From assembly GCF_014490745.1 (NCBI RefSeq), contig NZ_LZEU01000001.1:1449501-1513500 (forward strand): a stretch of 64,000 nt of DNA. Reading direction: 5' to 3'. Under the pieces are notes generated by a model that did not search any database, was not told the origin of the DNA, and was given only the letters and a program-made list of their open reading frames with translations. This document shows, piece by piece, positions 43,197-52,719 of the stretch (position 1 is the first letter of the stretch; each line of letters opens with the position of its first letter). The translations under genes and the position numbers were made by a program. Source of the stretch: Pseudomonas alcaligenes. GTDB lineage: Bacteria > Pseudomonadota > Gammaproteobacteria > Pseudomonadales > Pseudomonadaceae.

Positions 43197-43643
43197 TCAG
43201 CTCTCCACCAAGGCTGCGAACACGCCGAGTGGCAGCGGCACGTCGAGCAGGTAATCGAAAAAACCGTAGAGCAGCACGCCCATCAGCAGGCCGCTGACGG
43301 CGCTGAGCAACAGGCGGCCGCCGAACAGCAGGCCAAGACTGAATCCGGCCAGCGCGGTGCTGAGCACGAAGCCCAGCGGCTCGAACAGCAGGGCATAGGC
43401 GAGCAGGGCGCCAACGCACAGGGCGACCTTGCGTGCCAGCGCCCAGGAGATCGGCAGGGTCGGCTCGCCATTGGGCTTGCACAGCAGCCACAGCGCGGCC
43501 ACGGTCATCAGGGTCAGGAGCAGCAGCGGGTAAGCGCGCGGGCCGACCGGGTCATACGAGAAGGGTGCCTGGAAGCCCCAGGCGACCACGGCGAGAAAGG
43601 CGCAGACGAGCAGCCAGACCGCAGCGAACAGGCGGACATACAT
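43197..43643 (-). CDS. tctB: Tripartite tricarboxylate transporter small permease TctB
   Basis: 148-aa protein with four transmembrane helices, the poorly conserved small subunit of TTT transporters (PF07331 type). The N-terminal half has the typical YDPVGPRAYPLLL motif. It lies between tctC (144 bp upstream, with a strong hairpin) and tctA (1 bp downstream). Confidence 0.9.
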   Translation of the reverse strand: MYVRLFAAVWLLVCAFLAVVAWGFQAPFSYDPVGPRAYPLLLLTLMTVAALWLLCKPNGEPTLPISWALARKVALCVGALLAYALLFEPLGFVLSTALAGFSLGLLFGGRLLLSAVSGLLMGVLLYGFFDYLLDVPLPLGVFAALVES

Positions 43644-43699
43644 GAGAAGTTCCTCGCAAGGGAGCGGAGGGAGCGGAGGGAGCGACGGAAAGGCAAGGC

Positions 43700-43757
43700 G
43701 GAAAGCGGCGAGGGCGGGGAGTTTAGTCAGCTAAATGACTCGCCCGAGCCGCTTTCC
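43700..43757 (-). terminator. Intercistronic hairpin between tctC and tctB
   Basis: GGAAAGCGGC and its exact complement GCCGCTTTCC enclose a second stem (GGCGGGGAGTTTAG against CTAAATGACTCGCC). It could attenuate transcription or protect the tctC mRNA, giving more binding protein than permease. Confidence 0.6.
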
Positions 43758-43787
43758 AACGCAGCATTTCCTAGCGCAGCAGCTTCC

Positions 43788-44765
43788 CTATTTGGCTAGG
43801 CCGAATTCGCCGGCGAGCGCCTTGTAGTCCTGCACCTGCTTGAACACGTAGGCCTGCAGCTGGTCGCCGGTCATGCTCAGGGGGAACAGGTCGCGCTGTT
43901 CGCGCAGCTTGGCGAACTCGGGGCTGGCCAGCAGGGTGTCGAACTGGCTCTTCCACCAGGCGAAGTCGGCATCGCTGACTTCCGGGCCCATGTAGAAGCC
44001 ACGGATCACCGGCCAGGTGATGTCGAAGCCCTGCTCCTTGGCGGTGGGGATACCGCTCAGCTTACCCGGCAGGCGCTCGTCGGAGAGCACGGCGAGGATG
44101 CGGATCTTGTTCGCCGCCAGCTGCGGGGTGACTTCGCCAAGGCCGCTGGAGGTCACCTGTACGTGGCCACCGAGCATCGCGGTAAGGGTTTCGCCGCCAC
44201 CCTCGAAGGCCACATAGCGCAGCTGCTGCGGATCGATGCCGGCGAGACGGGCAAGCAGCGCGGTCTGCATCCAGTCCTGGCCGCCGATGGTGGCGCCGGC
44301 ACCGAAGACGATGCTGCCGGGGTCTTTCTTCAGCGCTGCGACCAGGTCGCCGAGGGTCTGGTAGGGCGAGTCGGCCCTTACCGAGATGGCGCCGTAGTCG
44401 GTGCCGATGCCGGCCAGCCAGCGCACGGCGTGTTCGTCGTAGCGGCCGAACTTGCCCTGGGCCAGGTTTAGCAGGGAGCCGGAGGAGAAGGCGGTGATGG
44501 TGCCGGCGTCCTTCGGCCGCTGGGCGACCACCGCGTTGTAGGCCACTGCGCCGACGCCGCCGGGCATGTAGGTGACGCGCATCGGCGCCTTGAGCAGGCC
44601 GTTGTCCTTGAGGCCGCTCTGGGCCAGCTTGCAGGTCAGGTCGAAACCGCCGCCGGGTTTGGCCGGGGCGATGCACTCGGGGCGCTTGGGTTCGGCAAAC
44701 AGCTGGCTGGACAGCAGCAGGCCGCAGGTGAGCAGGGCGACGCGGGACAGGGCAGTCTTCATCAT
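43788..44765 (-). CDS. tctC: Tripartite tricarboxylate transporter binding protein TctC
   Basis: 325-aa periplasmic solute receptor. Signal peptide (about residues 1-24, SSQLFAE). The ligand-binding motif CIAPAKPGGGFDLTCK near the mature N-terminus and the later MPGGVGAVAYN are typical of TctC/Bug proteins. It is the first gene of the tct operon and divergent from tctD. The first two codons are both ATG, so the start may be 44762. Citrate or a related carboxylate is the expected ligand. Confidence 0.93.
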   Translation of the reverse strand: MMKTALSRVALLTCGLLLSSQLFAEPKRPECIAPAKPGGGFDLTCKLAQSGLKDNGLLKAPMRVTYMPGGVGAVAYNAVVAQRPKDAGTITAFSSGSLLNLAQGKFGRYDEHAVRWLAGIGTDYGAISVRADSPYQTLGDLVAALKKDPGSIVFGAGATIGGQDWMQTALLARLAGIDPQQLRYVAFEGGGETLTAMLGGHVQVTSSGLGEVTPQLAANKIRILAVLSDERLPGKLSGIPTAKEQGFDITWPVIRGFYMGPEVSDADFAWWKSQFDTLLASPEFAKLREQRDLFPLSMTGDQLQAYVFKQVQDYKALAGEFGLAK

Positions 44766-45162
44766 CGGGTCTCCGGTGGAGTTTTATTGTGGCTCAGGTG
44801 GTAGCGGATCGGCAGTCGACGACTGGCGATCAGTGACTCGCTCGCGGGGCGGGCGAAGAGGGGAAATCGGGGCGGGCCTGGGCGGCGGTGCGGTGCGGGT
44901 GGCACGGCGGGCGAGGCGAACGGGCAGGCGCGGTGGCCTGCTGCAGGGCAGCGTGCATCGGTGGTCTCCATTTGTTGTTCTTGTCGCACCGACGCAACCA
45001 CGCAGCCGGCACTTGGCGGGTGGTTCTAGCCACCCTGTCGCGATGCTAGGGGGCGAAACTTTCGCCAGCCTTTCAGCGTGAAAGAAAGTTGTAGAGGCGG
45101 TTAAAGCGGCTTTGCGCTGGTTACACTGAGGCCATAAGAACAAGCTGCGGAGTGCCCCAATC
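44766..45162. promoter_or_regulatory. tctC-tctD divergent region with palindromic operator
   Basis: 397 bp without a gene. Close to tctD lies a nested inverted repeat: AACTTTC (45057-45063) pairs with GAAAGTT (45084-45090), and inside it CTTTCA-GCG-TGAAAG (45070-45084) is a perfect palindrome. It is a likely TctD site controlling both directions. Confidence 0.6.
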
Positions 45163-45834
45163 GTGCGAATCCTGCTGGTCGAAGACCATCTGCCGCTGGC
45201 CGACAGCGTGGCCCAGGCACTGCGTGGCGCGGGGCTGACGGTGGACGTGCTGCACGACGGCGTGGCCGCCGAACATGCCCTGGCCAGCGAGGACTACGCC
45301 CTGGCGGTGCTTGATGTCGGCCTGCCGCGGCTGGACGGTTTCGAAGTGCTGGCGCGCATCCGTGCCCGTGGCAAGGTGCTGCCAGTGCTGATGCTGACCG
45401 CCCGCGGCGAGGTCAAGGATCGGGTGCACGGCCTCAACCTGGGCGCCGACGACTACCTGGCCAAGCCGTTCGAACTGACCGAGCTGGAGGCGCGGGTCAA
45501 GGCGCTGCTGCGCCGTAGCGTGCTCGGTGGTGAAGCCCAGCAGCGCTGCGGGGCGCTGGTGTATGACCTGGGCACGCGGCGTTTCAGCCTGCACCAGCAG
45601 GTGCTCAGCCTGACCTCGCGCGAGCAGTCGGTACTGGAAGCGCTGATCGCCCGCCCGGGGCGAGTGATGAGCAAGGAGCAGCTGGCCGACCAGGTGTTCG
45701 GCCTGGACGAGGAAGCCAGCGCCGACGCCATCGAGATCTATATCCACCGCCTGCGCAAGAAGCTCGAAGGCGATGCGGTGCGCATCGTCACCTTCCGTGG
45801 CCTGGGCTACCTGCTGGAGGCGGTGAGTGACTGA
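45163..45834 (+). CDS. tctD: Response regulator TctD
   Basis: 223-aa OmpR-family regulator. The receiver domain has the acidic pair Glu7/Asp8, phospho-acceptor Asp51 in LDVGLPRLDGF, and Lys in LAKPFEL. The C-terminal winged helix includes SADAIEIYIHRLRKK. It starts at GTG and overlaps the kinase gene by 8 bp. Divergent from tctCBA, so it should activate that transporter in response to tricarboxylates. Confidence 0.93.
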   Translation: MRILLVEDHLPLADSVAQALRGAGLTVDVLHDGVAAEHALASEDYALAVLDVGLPRLDGFEVLARIRARGKVLPVLMLTARGEVKDRVHGLNLGADDYLAKPFELTELEARVKALLRRSVLGGEAQQRCGALVYDLGTRRFSLHQQVLSLTSREQSVLEALIARPGRVMSKEQLADQVFGLDEEASADAIEIYIHRLRKKLEGDAVRIVTFRGLGYLLEAVSD

Positions 45835-47218
45835 GCCGCGTGCCGGCAGCCTGCGCGGTGGGCTGCTGCGCCGGCTGGCGATCCTGCTGGCGATCCCGCT
45901 GCTGATCGGCAGCATCAGCGCCTACTGGAACGGCCGCGCCGCCGCCGACGCGGCCTACGACCGCACCCTGCTGGCCTCGGCCCGGGCCATCGCCGACGGT
46001 CTGTATGCCGACGATGGCACCCTGCGCGCCGATGTGCCCTATGTGGCGCTGGACGTGTTCGCCTACGACAGCGAAGGGCGCATCTTCTACCAGGTCAACG
46101 ACCTGCAGGGACGCCTGGTCTCCGGCTACGACAACCTGCCGGCACCGCCGCCCGGCACCAAGCGCACTGACGATTACCCGGCCCTGGCGCGTTTCTACGA
46201 CGGCGAGTTCGATGGTGTGGGCGTACGGGTGGTCAGCCTGCTGCAGCCGGTCAGCGAGCCGGATATCAACGGCATGGCGGAAATCCGCGTGGCCGAGACC
46301 GAGGGGGCGCGCGAGCGCATGGCGCGCAGTCTGTTGCTCGATACTCTGTGGCGCATGGGCCTGCTGGCGCTGATCACCCTGGCCCTGGTGTGGCTGGCGG
46401 TAAGCGCCGCGCTGCGTCCGCTGGAGCGTCTGCGCGGGGCGGTGGAGGAGCGTCAGCCGGATGACCTGCGGCCGTTGCCGATGGTCGAGGCACAGGACGA
46501 ACTGCGCCCGCTGGTGGCGGCGCTCAACCACTTCACCGAACGCCTGCGCCTGCAGTTCGAGCGCCAGGCGCAGTTCATCGCCGATGCCTCCCACGAGCTG
46601 CGCACACCGCTGGCGGCGCTCAAGGCGCGTATCGAGCTGGGTTTGCGTGAAAGCGAGCCGAGCCTGTGGCGCAGTACCCTGGAAAAGGCCGCGCAGAGCA
46701 CCGACCGCCTGACTCACCTGGCCAACCAGCTGCTTTCCCTGGCGCGCATCGAGCGCGGCGCGCGGGCCATCGCCGAAGGTGGCGCGGAGCGGGTCGACCT
46801 GGCCCAGCTGGCTCGCGAGCTGGGCATGGCCCTGGCGCCGCTGGCCCATCAGCGTGGCATCAGCCTGGCGCTGGAGGCGGAGGAGGGGGTGTATATTGAT
46901 GGCGAGCCGACCTTGCTCAACGAGCTGATCTACAACCTGGTGGACAACGCCATGACCCATACGCCCAAGGGCGGCGACGTGATCCTGCGGGTGCTGCAGC
47001 CGGCGCTGCTGGAGGTGGAGGACGACGGCCCGGGCATTCCAGCGGAGGAGCGCGACAAGGTGTTCGAGCGCTTCTACCGCAGCAATCCGCAGGTCGGCGG
47101 GGCCGGGCTGGGCCTGGCGATAGTTGGCGAGATCTGCCGCGCACACCTGGCCCAGGTCAGTCTGCACGACGGGCGCAGCGGCGGGTTGCGGGTGCAGGTC
47201 AATTTTCCTGCGGTCTAG
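45827..47218 (+). CDS. tctE: Sensor histidine kinase TctE
   Basis: 463-aa membrane sensor kinase. Two transmembrane helices (about residues 14-32 and 170-190) flank a periplasmic sensor domain. The HAMP-like linker follows, then the phospho-acceptor His256 in ASHELRTPLAAL and the ATPase domain with N box LVDNAMTHTPKGG and G boxes DDGPGIP and GAGLGLAIV. It is translationally coupled to tctD; the 3' end overlaps the convergent next gene by 4 bp. Confidence 0.93.
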   Translation: MTEPRAGSLRGGLLRRLAILLAIPLLIGSISAYWNGRAAADAAYDRTLLASARAIADGLYADDGTLRADVPYVALDVFAYDSEGRIFYQVNDLQGRLVSGYDNLPAPPPGTKRTDDYPALARFYDGEFDGVGVRVVSLLQPVSEPDINGMAEIRVAETEGARERMARSLLLDTLWRMGLLALITLALVWLAVSAALRPLERLRGAVEERQPDDLRPLPMVEAQDELRPLVAALNHFTERLRLQFERQAQFIADASHELRTPLAALKARIELGLRESEPSLWRSTLEKAAQSTDRLTHLANQLLSLARIERGARAIAEGGAERVDLAQLARELGMALAPLAHQRGISLALEAEEGVYIDGEPTLLNELIYNLVDNAMTHTPKGGDVILRVLQPALLEVEDDGPGIPAEERDKVFERFYRSNPQVGGAGLGLAIVGEICRAHLAQVSLHDGRSGGLRVQVNFPAV

Positions 47219-47967
47219 GGCACCAGGCTCACTGGCTGCTGCACTTCCAGCAGGTATTGCGCCACCTTGCCGCTGTTGCGCAGTTTCTGCAGACCCAGGT
47301 TGAAGCGCTGCAACAGCGCCTCGTTGCCGGCCACCTTGCGCGACAGCAGCAGATGCAGGGTGTCGCTGTTCAGTGGCAACGGGTGGAAGGTCAGCTGGCG
47401 GCGTTCGGCGGCGCTGAACTTGCTGTGCAGCAGGTCGAAGGCCACCACTTTGTCCATCGGCAAGACATCGAGGCGCCCGGCCAGCAGCATGCGCAGAGCC
47501 AGTTCCTCGTTGCTCAGGCGCTGCATCTGCACCTGGCCGCTTTTTTCCGCTTGCTGGAAAGCCGCGCCGTAGTTGTAGTCGATGGCGCCGCCGATGCGTT
47601 TGCCTTGCAAGTCGCTGATCTGCTGCCAGTCGAAGGGGTGATCCTGGCGGTGGAAAAAGTAGTAGCTGGTATCCACTACTGGATCGCTGATGAAAAAAAT
47701 CTGTTCCTTCTCGGGGCTGCGCCGCCATACGGCGGTGCCGGCGCTGTTGCCATTGGCGGCAGTGCGCAAGGCACGGGGCCAGGGATAGAACAGCCATTTC
47801 ACCTGGATGCCTTCAAAGGCGAAGGCTTCCTCGATGATGCGCGAGACGACGCCGTGGTAGGGGAGGTGTTCGCCGAGATAAGGACTCCACTCGCCATTGG
47901 TCAGGCTAATGGTTTCGGCGCGGCTGATGCTGCAGAGAGCAAGAAACAGCAGGGGCAGCAGGCGCAT
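47215..47967 (-). CDS. Periplasmic solute-binding protein, family 3-like
   Basis: 250-aa exported protein with signal peptide (about residues 1-17). It has a bacterial extracellular solute-binding fold: NGEWSPYLGEHLPYHGVVSRI at the mature N-terminus, DLQGKRIGGAIDYNYG in the middle and LLLSRKVAGNEALLQRFN near the end. No permease or ATPase lies beside it, so it may be an orphan binding protein or sensor. Ligand unknown. Confidence 0.83.
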   Translation of the reverse strand: MRLLPLLFLALCSISRAETISLTNGEWSPYLGEHLPYHGVVSRIIEEAFAFEGIQVKWLFYPWPRALRTAANGNSAGTAVWRRSPEKEQIFFISDPVVDTSYYFFHRQDHPFDWQQISDLQGKRIGGAIDYNYGAAFQQAEKSGQVQMQRLSNEELALRMLLAGRLDVLPMDKVVAFDLLHSKFSAAERRQLTFHPLPLNSDTLHLLLSRKVAGNEALLQRFNLGLQKLRNSGKVAQYLLEVQQPVSLVP

Positions 47968-48079
47968 GCGGATGTCCTCACGGGCTGAACGGAACTGCGA
48001 CCGATCCTTCGATCTGCGTACCGCCCGGGCGTTGGGTCGCCCGGATTTCTGTTCAGCTTAGAGGGTAATCCGCGCTCTA

Positions 48080-48916
48080 TTACTGCAGCATGCTGGTGGC
48101 CGCTTCCATGGCGGCGGAGAGGTCTTCGTCGGCCTGCATGTCGACGTTGGGGTCGAGACCGAGCTTGGCGAAAGCCGGGATCTGGCTCCAGTCGAGCTGG
48201 GTGTAGGGGTGCTCGCTGCCCAGGTAGCTCTGCAGGGTGGCGACCTGGACGATGTCGACGTAGTCGACCTTCGGCGAGTTGCGGGTGAAGTCCAGGTGCT
48301 GGCCCGGCACCATGGCGATCGGCTCGGGGAACTCCCAGGCACGCAGGATCTTGTCACCGATGATCGGGTGGATCTTCTCGATCACGTGGTTGAGGCTGAT
48401 GGAGTCGGCCAGCAGCTCGTTGTGTTCTTCGGCGTAGGTGAGGATCGGCAGGATGCCGATCTGGTGCACCAGGCCGGCGAGGGTCGCCTGGTCGGGCAGC
48501 AGGCGGGTGTAGTGTTTGCACAGTACGTGGCAGATGCCGGCGATTTCCGTGCTTTTGTTCCACACTTCGCGCATCTTGCGATCGACCACGTCGCTGGTGG
48601 CCTGGAACATCTGCTCCATCGCCAGGCCGGTGGCTAGGTTGCAGGTGTAGTTGATGCCGAGGCGGCCGACGGCCATCTGCAGGTCGGTGATTTCCTTGTT
48701 GGTGCGCAGCAGCGGGCTGTTCACTACCTTGATGATGCGGGCGGTAAGGGCGGCGTCGTTGCCGATTACCTTGCTCAGGGCCGGGATGCTGATATTCGGG
48801 TCTTCCGCTGCCTCGCGCACCTTGAGCGCTACTTCGGGCAGGGTCGGCAGCACCAGTTCATCGTTTTCGATGGCCTGGATCAGTTCCTGTTGGACTTTCT
48901 CGGCAAGCTTGCTCAT
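48080..48916 (-). CDS. HDOD domain protein
   Basis: 278-aa protein largely made of one HDOD domain. The start of the domain is ELVLPTLPEVALKVREAA, followed by SIPALSKVIGNDAALTARIIKVVNSP and GLVHQIGILPIL. HDOD is an HD-related fold without the catalytic metal pair, found in signalling proteins. ATG 48916 is chosen; a frame extension to 48967 has no clear ribosome site. No output domain is present. Confidence 0.86.
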   Translation of the reverse strand: MSKLAEKVQQELIQAIENDELVLPTLPEVALKVREAAEDPNISIPALSKVIGNDAALTARIIKVVNSPLLRTNKEITDLQMAVGRLGINYTCNLATGLAMEQMFQATSDVVDRKMREVWNKSTEIAGICHVLCKHYTRLLPDQATLAGLVHQIGILPILTYAEEHNELLADSISLNHVIEKIHPIIGDKILRAWEFPEPIAMVPGQHLDFTRNSPKVDYVDIVQVATLQSYLGSEHPYTQLDWSQIPAFAKLGLDPNVDMQADEDLSAAMEAATSMLQ

Positions 48917-49027
48917 CTCGGCTCTCGTGTCGCTGGATCGCTTCAGTCTAGGCGCAGAAGCGTTCATCGTTCAGGGATTGCCCGGGTTGTACCGCGTTTG
49001 CCCGGGGTCATGCATCAGCTTTTTTAC

Positions 49028-49969
49028 CTAGCGCTGGATTTCGCGATCTGCATCCAGCTCGTAGGGCAGTTCCAGCAGGCTCAGGCTTGGGCCTTCGGCG
49101 CTGCCCAGGTGGATGCGGCCATCGTTCTTCGCGTCTTCCTGCAGCACAGCCAGCAGCTCCACGCCTTGCCCGGCCTGGGCAGCCAGCACCACTTCGCCGA
49201 CGCTGGAGCCGTGTACCGGCGAGAACAGCTCGACGCCCGGCTGCGGCAGTTCGCCGGCTACCAGGCTCAGGCGATAGAGACGCCGTTTGAGCTTGCCGAG
49301 ATACTGCATGCGCGCGACGATTTCCTGGCCGGTATAGCAACCCTTCTTGAAACTCACGCCGCCCAGGGCTTGCAGGTTGATCATCTGCGGGATGAACAGC
49401 TCGCGGGTCGGGCCGAAGACCTGGCCGATGCCGGCGCGCACCTGGGCCAGCAGCCAGTCGTTGAGCGCTGCCTGGGGCAGGCCGGAACTCAGCAGGGCCT
49501 GCAGGCGCTCGGCCTCGGCAGCCGGTGCCCACAGCTCGGCACGGCCATCGGAAAGGCGCAGGGCGATCAGGTTATCGACGCGCGCCAGGCTGTCGGCGCC
49601 GGCCGGCAGTTGCAGGCCGAGGCCGGTCAGGACGCTGTCACCGGCGCTGAGGCCGAAGCGTACCCAGGCGCTGGTTTCGTCGCTGAGGGTCGATTTGGAG
49701 AACACCGCATATTTCTTCAGATCGGCCAGCTGGCTGTCCAGCAGTTCGCTGGCCAGGGCCAGCAGGTAGCCGTCCCCCTCGGGCAGGATGCGGAAGCTCG
49801 AGGTCATGCGCCCCTTGGGCGTGCAGCGTGCGCCAAGGCTGCTGGTCTCGGCACCGAGGTAGTTGAGGTTGCAGGTGACCTGGCCCTGGAGGAACTTGCT
49901 GGCGTCAATGCCGCGTACAGCAAGCAGGGATTCGTGGGTCAGGGTGCAGAAAAAGGCGGAGTCGGCCAT
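49028..49969 (-). CDS. ygfZ: Folate-binding Fe-S repair protein YgfZ
   Basis: 313-aa GcvT-like folate-binding protein that helps maintain certain Fe-S enzymes. The diagnostic motif is KGCYTGQEIVARMQYLG, and the N-terminal GcvT-like region includes DASKFLQGQVTCNL. It is divergent from sdhE, an arrangement common in gamma-proteobacteria where YgfZ neighbours the SdhE flavinylation factor. Confidence 0.93.
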   Translation of the reverse strand: MADSAFFCTLTHESLLAVRGIDASKFLQGQVTCNLNYLGAETSSLGARCTPKGRMTSSFRILPEGDGYLLALASELLDSQLADLKKYAVFSKSTLSDETSAWVRFGLSAGDSVLTGLGLQLPAGADSLARVDNLIALRLSDGRAELWAPAAEAERLQALLSSGLPQAALNDWLLAQVRAGIGQVFGPTRELFIPQMINLQALGGVSFKKGCYTGQEIVARMQYLGKLKRRLYRLSLVAGELPQPGVELFSPVHGSSVGEVVLAAQAGQGVELLAVLQEDAKNDGRIHLGSAEGPSLSLLELPYELDADREIQR

Positions 49970-50088
49970 TGGCGCTCGCAGTTTGAAAAGTCCGGGGCGC
50001 CATCATAGAGCCGCGCTGCCGGCTTGTCAGCGGGTGCCGAGCTCAGCTGCGCTCGCTATACTGCGCACCTTTCCACAGGAGCCGATGT

Positions 50089-50343
50089 ATGGCCGACGCT
50101 ACCGAACTGAATCGACTCTTCTGGCACAGCCGCCGCGGCATGCTGGAGCTGGACGTATTGCTGGTGCCCTTCGTCAAGGAGGTTTACGCCACCCTGGATG
50201 CCGAGGATCAGGCGCGCTACCGCAAGCTGCTGGAGTGCGAGGATCAGGACATGTTCGGCTGGTTCATGCAGCGCGACGAGCCGCAGGATCCCGACCTGCT
50301 GCGCATGGTTCGCATGATTCTGGATCGTGTCCAGCCCAAGTAA
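50089..50343 (+). CDS. sdhE: FAD assembly factor SdhE
   Basis: 84-aa protein that promotes covalent flavin attachment to succinate dehydrogenase SdhA. The family motif RRGMLELD lies near residue 18, and the acidic C-terminal half includes [11 protein letters not shown]. Overlaps the next gene by 17 bp. Confidence 0.94.
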   Translation: MADATELNRLFWHSRRGMLELDVLLVPFVKEVYATLDAEDQARYRKLLECEDQDMFGWFMQRDEPQDPDLLRMVRMILDRVQPK

Positions 50344-50779
50344 GGTTTTCGAATGCCACTGGCAGGCTTCACGCCTGCTGCTGGCGGTCTATCTGCTGGC
50401 CCAGTTCCTGGCGCTGGCAACCCTGCTGATCGTTGCTATTCCGCTCTGGGCTCGCGGCCTGGGTATGCTCTGCTGCCTGTTGCATGCCATCTGGGCCCTG
50501 CCGCGTCAGTTACTGCTCAGTCATCCGCAGGCCGTTACCGGCCTGCGCCACGATGACGACGGCTGGCAGCTGTGGAGCCGGGCGGCGGGCTGGCAAGCGG
50601 TGCAGCTGCGGCCGGACAGCCTGGCCCTGCCACTGGCAGTAGTACTGCGTTTTCGCCTGGCCGGGCAGTGGTGGGTGCGCGGTCTGTGCATTCCCCGCGA
50701 TGCGCTGGCGCGGGATGCTCATCGGCGCTTGCGAGTGCGACTGAAGTTCAGCCGGCGTAGGTGGGCGGCGCCAGAATAG
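50327..50779 (+). CDS. YgfX-like inner-membrane protein
   Basis: 150-aa protein with two transmembrane helices (about residues 15-35 and 40-58) followed by a soluble Arg/Leu/Trp-rich tail. Position directly after sdhE and the topology match YgfX (CptA), a membrane protein described in E. coli as a toxin-like partner of SdhE. Start is GTG 50327 inside sdhE. The 3' end overlaps nadB convergently by 32 bp. Toxicity is not implied by sequence. Confidence 0.8.
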   Translation: MSSPSKVFECHWQASRLLLAVYLLAQFLALATLLIVAIPLWARGLGMLCCLLHAIWALPRQLLLSHPQAVTGLRHDDDGWQLWSRAAGWQAVQLRPDSLALPLAVVLRFRLAGQWWVRGLCIPRDALARDAHRRLRVRLKFSRRRWAAPE

Positions 50780-52364
50780 TGTCGCGGGCTTCCGGCAGTA
50801 GCCCTGGGTAGTCCAGGGTGTAGTGCAGGCCGCGGCTCTCGTGGCGCTGCATGGCCGACTCGATCATCAGCTCGGCGACCTGGGCCAGGTTGCGCAGCTC
50901 GATCAGGTCGCGGCTGACCTTGTAGTTGGAATAGAACTCGTCGATCTCGTCGAGCAGCAGGCGCACACGGTGCTGGGCGCGCTGCAGGCGCTTATTGGTG
51001 CGCACGATGCCGACGTAGTCCCACATGAAGCGCCGCAGTTCGTCCCAGTTGTGCGCGATGATCACGTCCTCGTCGGAGTCGGTGACCTGGCTGGCGTCCC
51101 AGGTCGGCAGGCTCTGCGGCATCGCCACCTGGTCGAGTTGGGCGACTATGTCCTGTACCGCCGAGCGGGCGTAGACGAAGCATTCCAGCAGCGAGTTGCT
51201 GGCCATGCGATTGGCGCCGTGCAGGCCGGTGAAACTGGTCTCGCCGATGGCGTACAGGCCGGGCACGTCGCTGCGCCCGTGCTGGTCGACCACCACGCCA
51301 CCGCAGGTGTAGTGCGCCGCCGGCACCACCGGGATGGGCTGGCGGGTGATGTCGATGCCAAAGGTCAGGCAGCGCTCGTAGACGGTGGGGAAGTGCGCTT
51401 TGACGAAGTCGGCCGGCTGGTGGCTGATGTCCAGGTACACGCAGTCGATACCCAGGCGCTTCATCTCATGGTCGATGGCGCGGGCGACGATGTCGCGTGG
51501 GGCCAGCTCCTCGCGGGCGTCGAAGCGCGCCATGAAGCGTTCGCCATTGGGCAGCTTGAGGTGGGCGCCTTCGCCGCGCAGGGCTTCGGTAATCAGGAAA
51601 CTCTTGGCCTGCGGGTGGTACAGGCAGGTCGGGTGGAACTGGTTGAACTCCAGGTTGCCGACCCGGCAGCCGGCACGCCAGGCCATGGCCACGCCGTCGC
51701 CGCTGGCGCCATCGGGGTTGCTGGTATAGAGGTAGACCTTGGCTGCGCCACCGGTGGCAAGGATGACGAAGCGCGCATGGTAGGTGTCGACCTCGCCGCT
51801 GTTGCGGTTCAGTACATAGGCGCCGAGGCAGCGCTGGCCGGGCAGGCCGAGCTTGCGCTCGGTGATCAGGTCGACTGCCACGCGCTGCTCCAGCAGCTCG
51901 ACATTGCTGCGCAGGCGGGTCTGTTGCAGCAGGGTATTGAAGATCGCTGCGCCGGTGGCATCGGCGGCGTGGATGATGCGCCGGTGGCTGTGGCCGCCCT
52001 CGCGGGTGAGGTGGAACTCGAAGCCGCCGTCCTCGCGGTCGTTTTCGTTGTCGCGGGTGAAGGGCACGCCCTGCTCGATAAGCCATTCGATGGCTTCGCG
52101 GCTGTGCTCGACGGTAAAGCGCACGGCATCGATGCGGCACAGCCCGCCACCGGCATTGAGCGTGTCCTCGACATGCGATTGCACGGTGTCGGCATCATCC
52201 AGCACGGCGGCGACACCACCCTGGGCCCAGTAGGTGGAGCCGTTGGCCAGGTCGCCCTTGCTCAGCACGGCGATGCGCAGGTGCTGGGGCAGGGTCAGGG
52301 CGAGGGTCAGGCCGGCAGCGCCGCTGCCGATCACCAGAACGTCGTGCTGATAGTGTTGGCTCAT
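50748..52364 (-). CDS. nadB: L-aspartate oxidase NadB
   Basis: 538-aa flavoenzyme making iminoaspartate for NAD synthesis. FAD-binding [13 protein letters not shown] at the N-terminus and the substrate loop [15 protein letters not shown] segment around residues 135-145 are present. [17 protein letters not shown] is the flavoprotein C-terminal signature. Length matches the family. Divergent from the algU operon. Confidence 0.95.
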   Translation of the reverse strand: MSQHYQHDVLVIGSGAAGLTLALTLPQHLRIAVLSKGDLANGSTYWAQGGVAAVLDDADTVQSHVEDTLNAGGGLCRIDAVRFTVEHSREAIEWLIEQGVPFTRDNENDREDGGFEFHLTREGGHSHRRIIHAADATGAAIFNTLLQQTRLRSNVELLEQRVAVDLITERKLGLPGQRCLGAYVLNRNSGEVDTYHARFVILATGGAAKVYLYTSNPDGASGDGVAMAWRAGCRVGNLEFNQFHPTCLYHPQAKSFLITEALRGEGAHLKLPNGERFMARFDAREELAPRDIVARAIDHEMKRLGIDCVYLDISHQPADFVKAHFPTVYERCLTFGIDITRQPIPVVPAAHYTCGGVVVDQHGRSDVPGLYAIGETSFTGLHGANRMASNSLLECFVYARSAVQDIVAQLDQVAMPQSLPTWDASQVTDSDEDVIIAHNWDELRRFMWDYVGIVRTNKRLQRAQHRVRLLLDEIDEFYSNYKVSRDLIELRNLAQVAELMIESAMQRHESRGLHYTLDYPGLLPEARDTILAPPTYAG

Positions 52365-52456
52365 GTCTACTCAGGGTTCCCGCGTAAAGGCGCCGCCTAG
52401 TATATAGAGGGGGTGGGCGGCACAATAGCTGGCTTATGACCGAGCATGCCGCTCGG

Positions 52457-52483
52457 GAACTTTCTTAGTCGTTCAGGTTCCAT
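52457..52483 (+). promoter_or_regulatory. AlgU-dependent promoter upstream of algU (P1-like)
   Basis: GAACTT (52457-52462), a 16-bp spacer, then TCCAT (52479-52483). It closely resembles the autoregulated algU P1 of P. aeruginosa (GGAACTTTCTTAG start), so AlgU probably controls its own operon here. Confidence 0.75.
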
Positions 52484-52633
52484 AAGCCATCGCCGATGGC
52501 TAAATGGCATCTATCGGTCGTTTCTGCGTGCGCGCTCGGCGGCCTATAACGATTATTCAGCGGCAGGGCAGCGGCTCTGTTGCAGTGTTTTCTGCAGGTG
52601 CCCAGGCAATGCAGGAAGCTTGTTTGGAGGGGA

Positions 52634-52660
52634 GAACTTTTGCGAAGTGACCGAGTCTAT
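52634..52660 (+). promoter_or_regulatory. Second AlgU-type promoter upstream of algU
   Basis: GAACTT (52634-52639), 16-bp spacer, TCTAT (52656-52660), 60 bp before the algU start. Matches the sigma-22/sigma-E -35/-10 pattern. Confidence 0.7.
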
Positions 52661-52719
52661 CTTGGCAGAGAGATGAACGGGTCAGTGCAGAGCTCCTCCG
52701 AATACCAAGAGGAGTATTC

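Larger units (their letters stand above)
52365..52719. promoter_or_regulatory. nadB-algU divergent control region
   Basis: 355 bp without a gene, holding two AlgU-type promoters listed separately and, near nadB, a TATATAG segment (52398-52405) suitable for a minus-strand -10. Confidence 0.6.
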
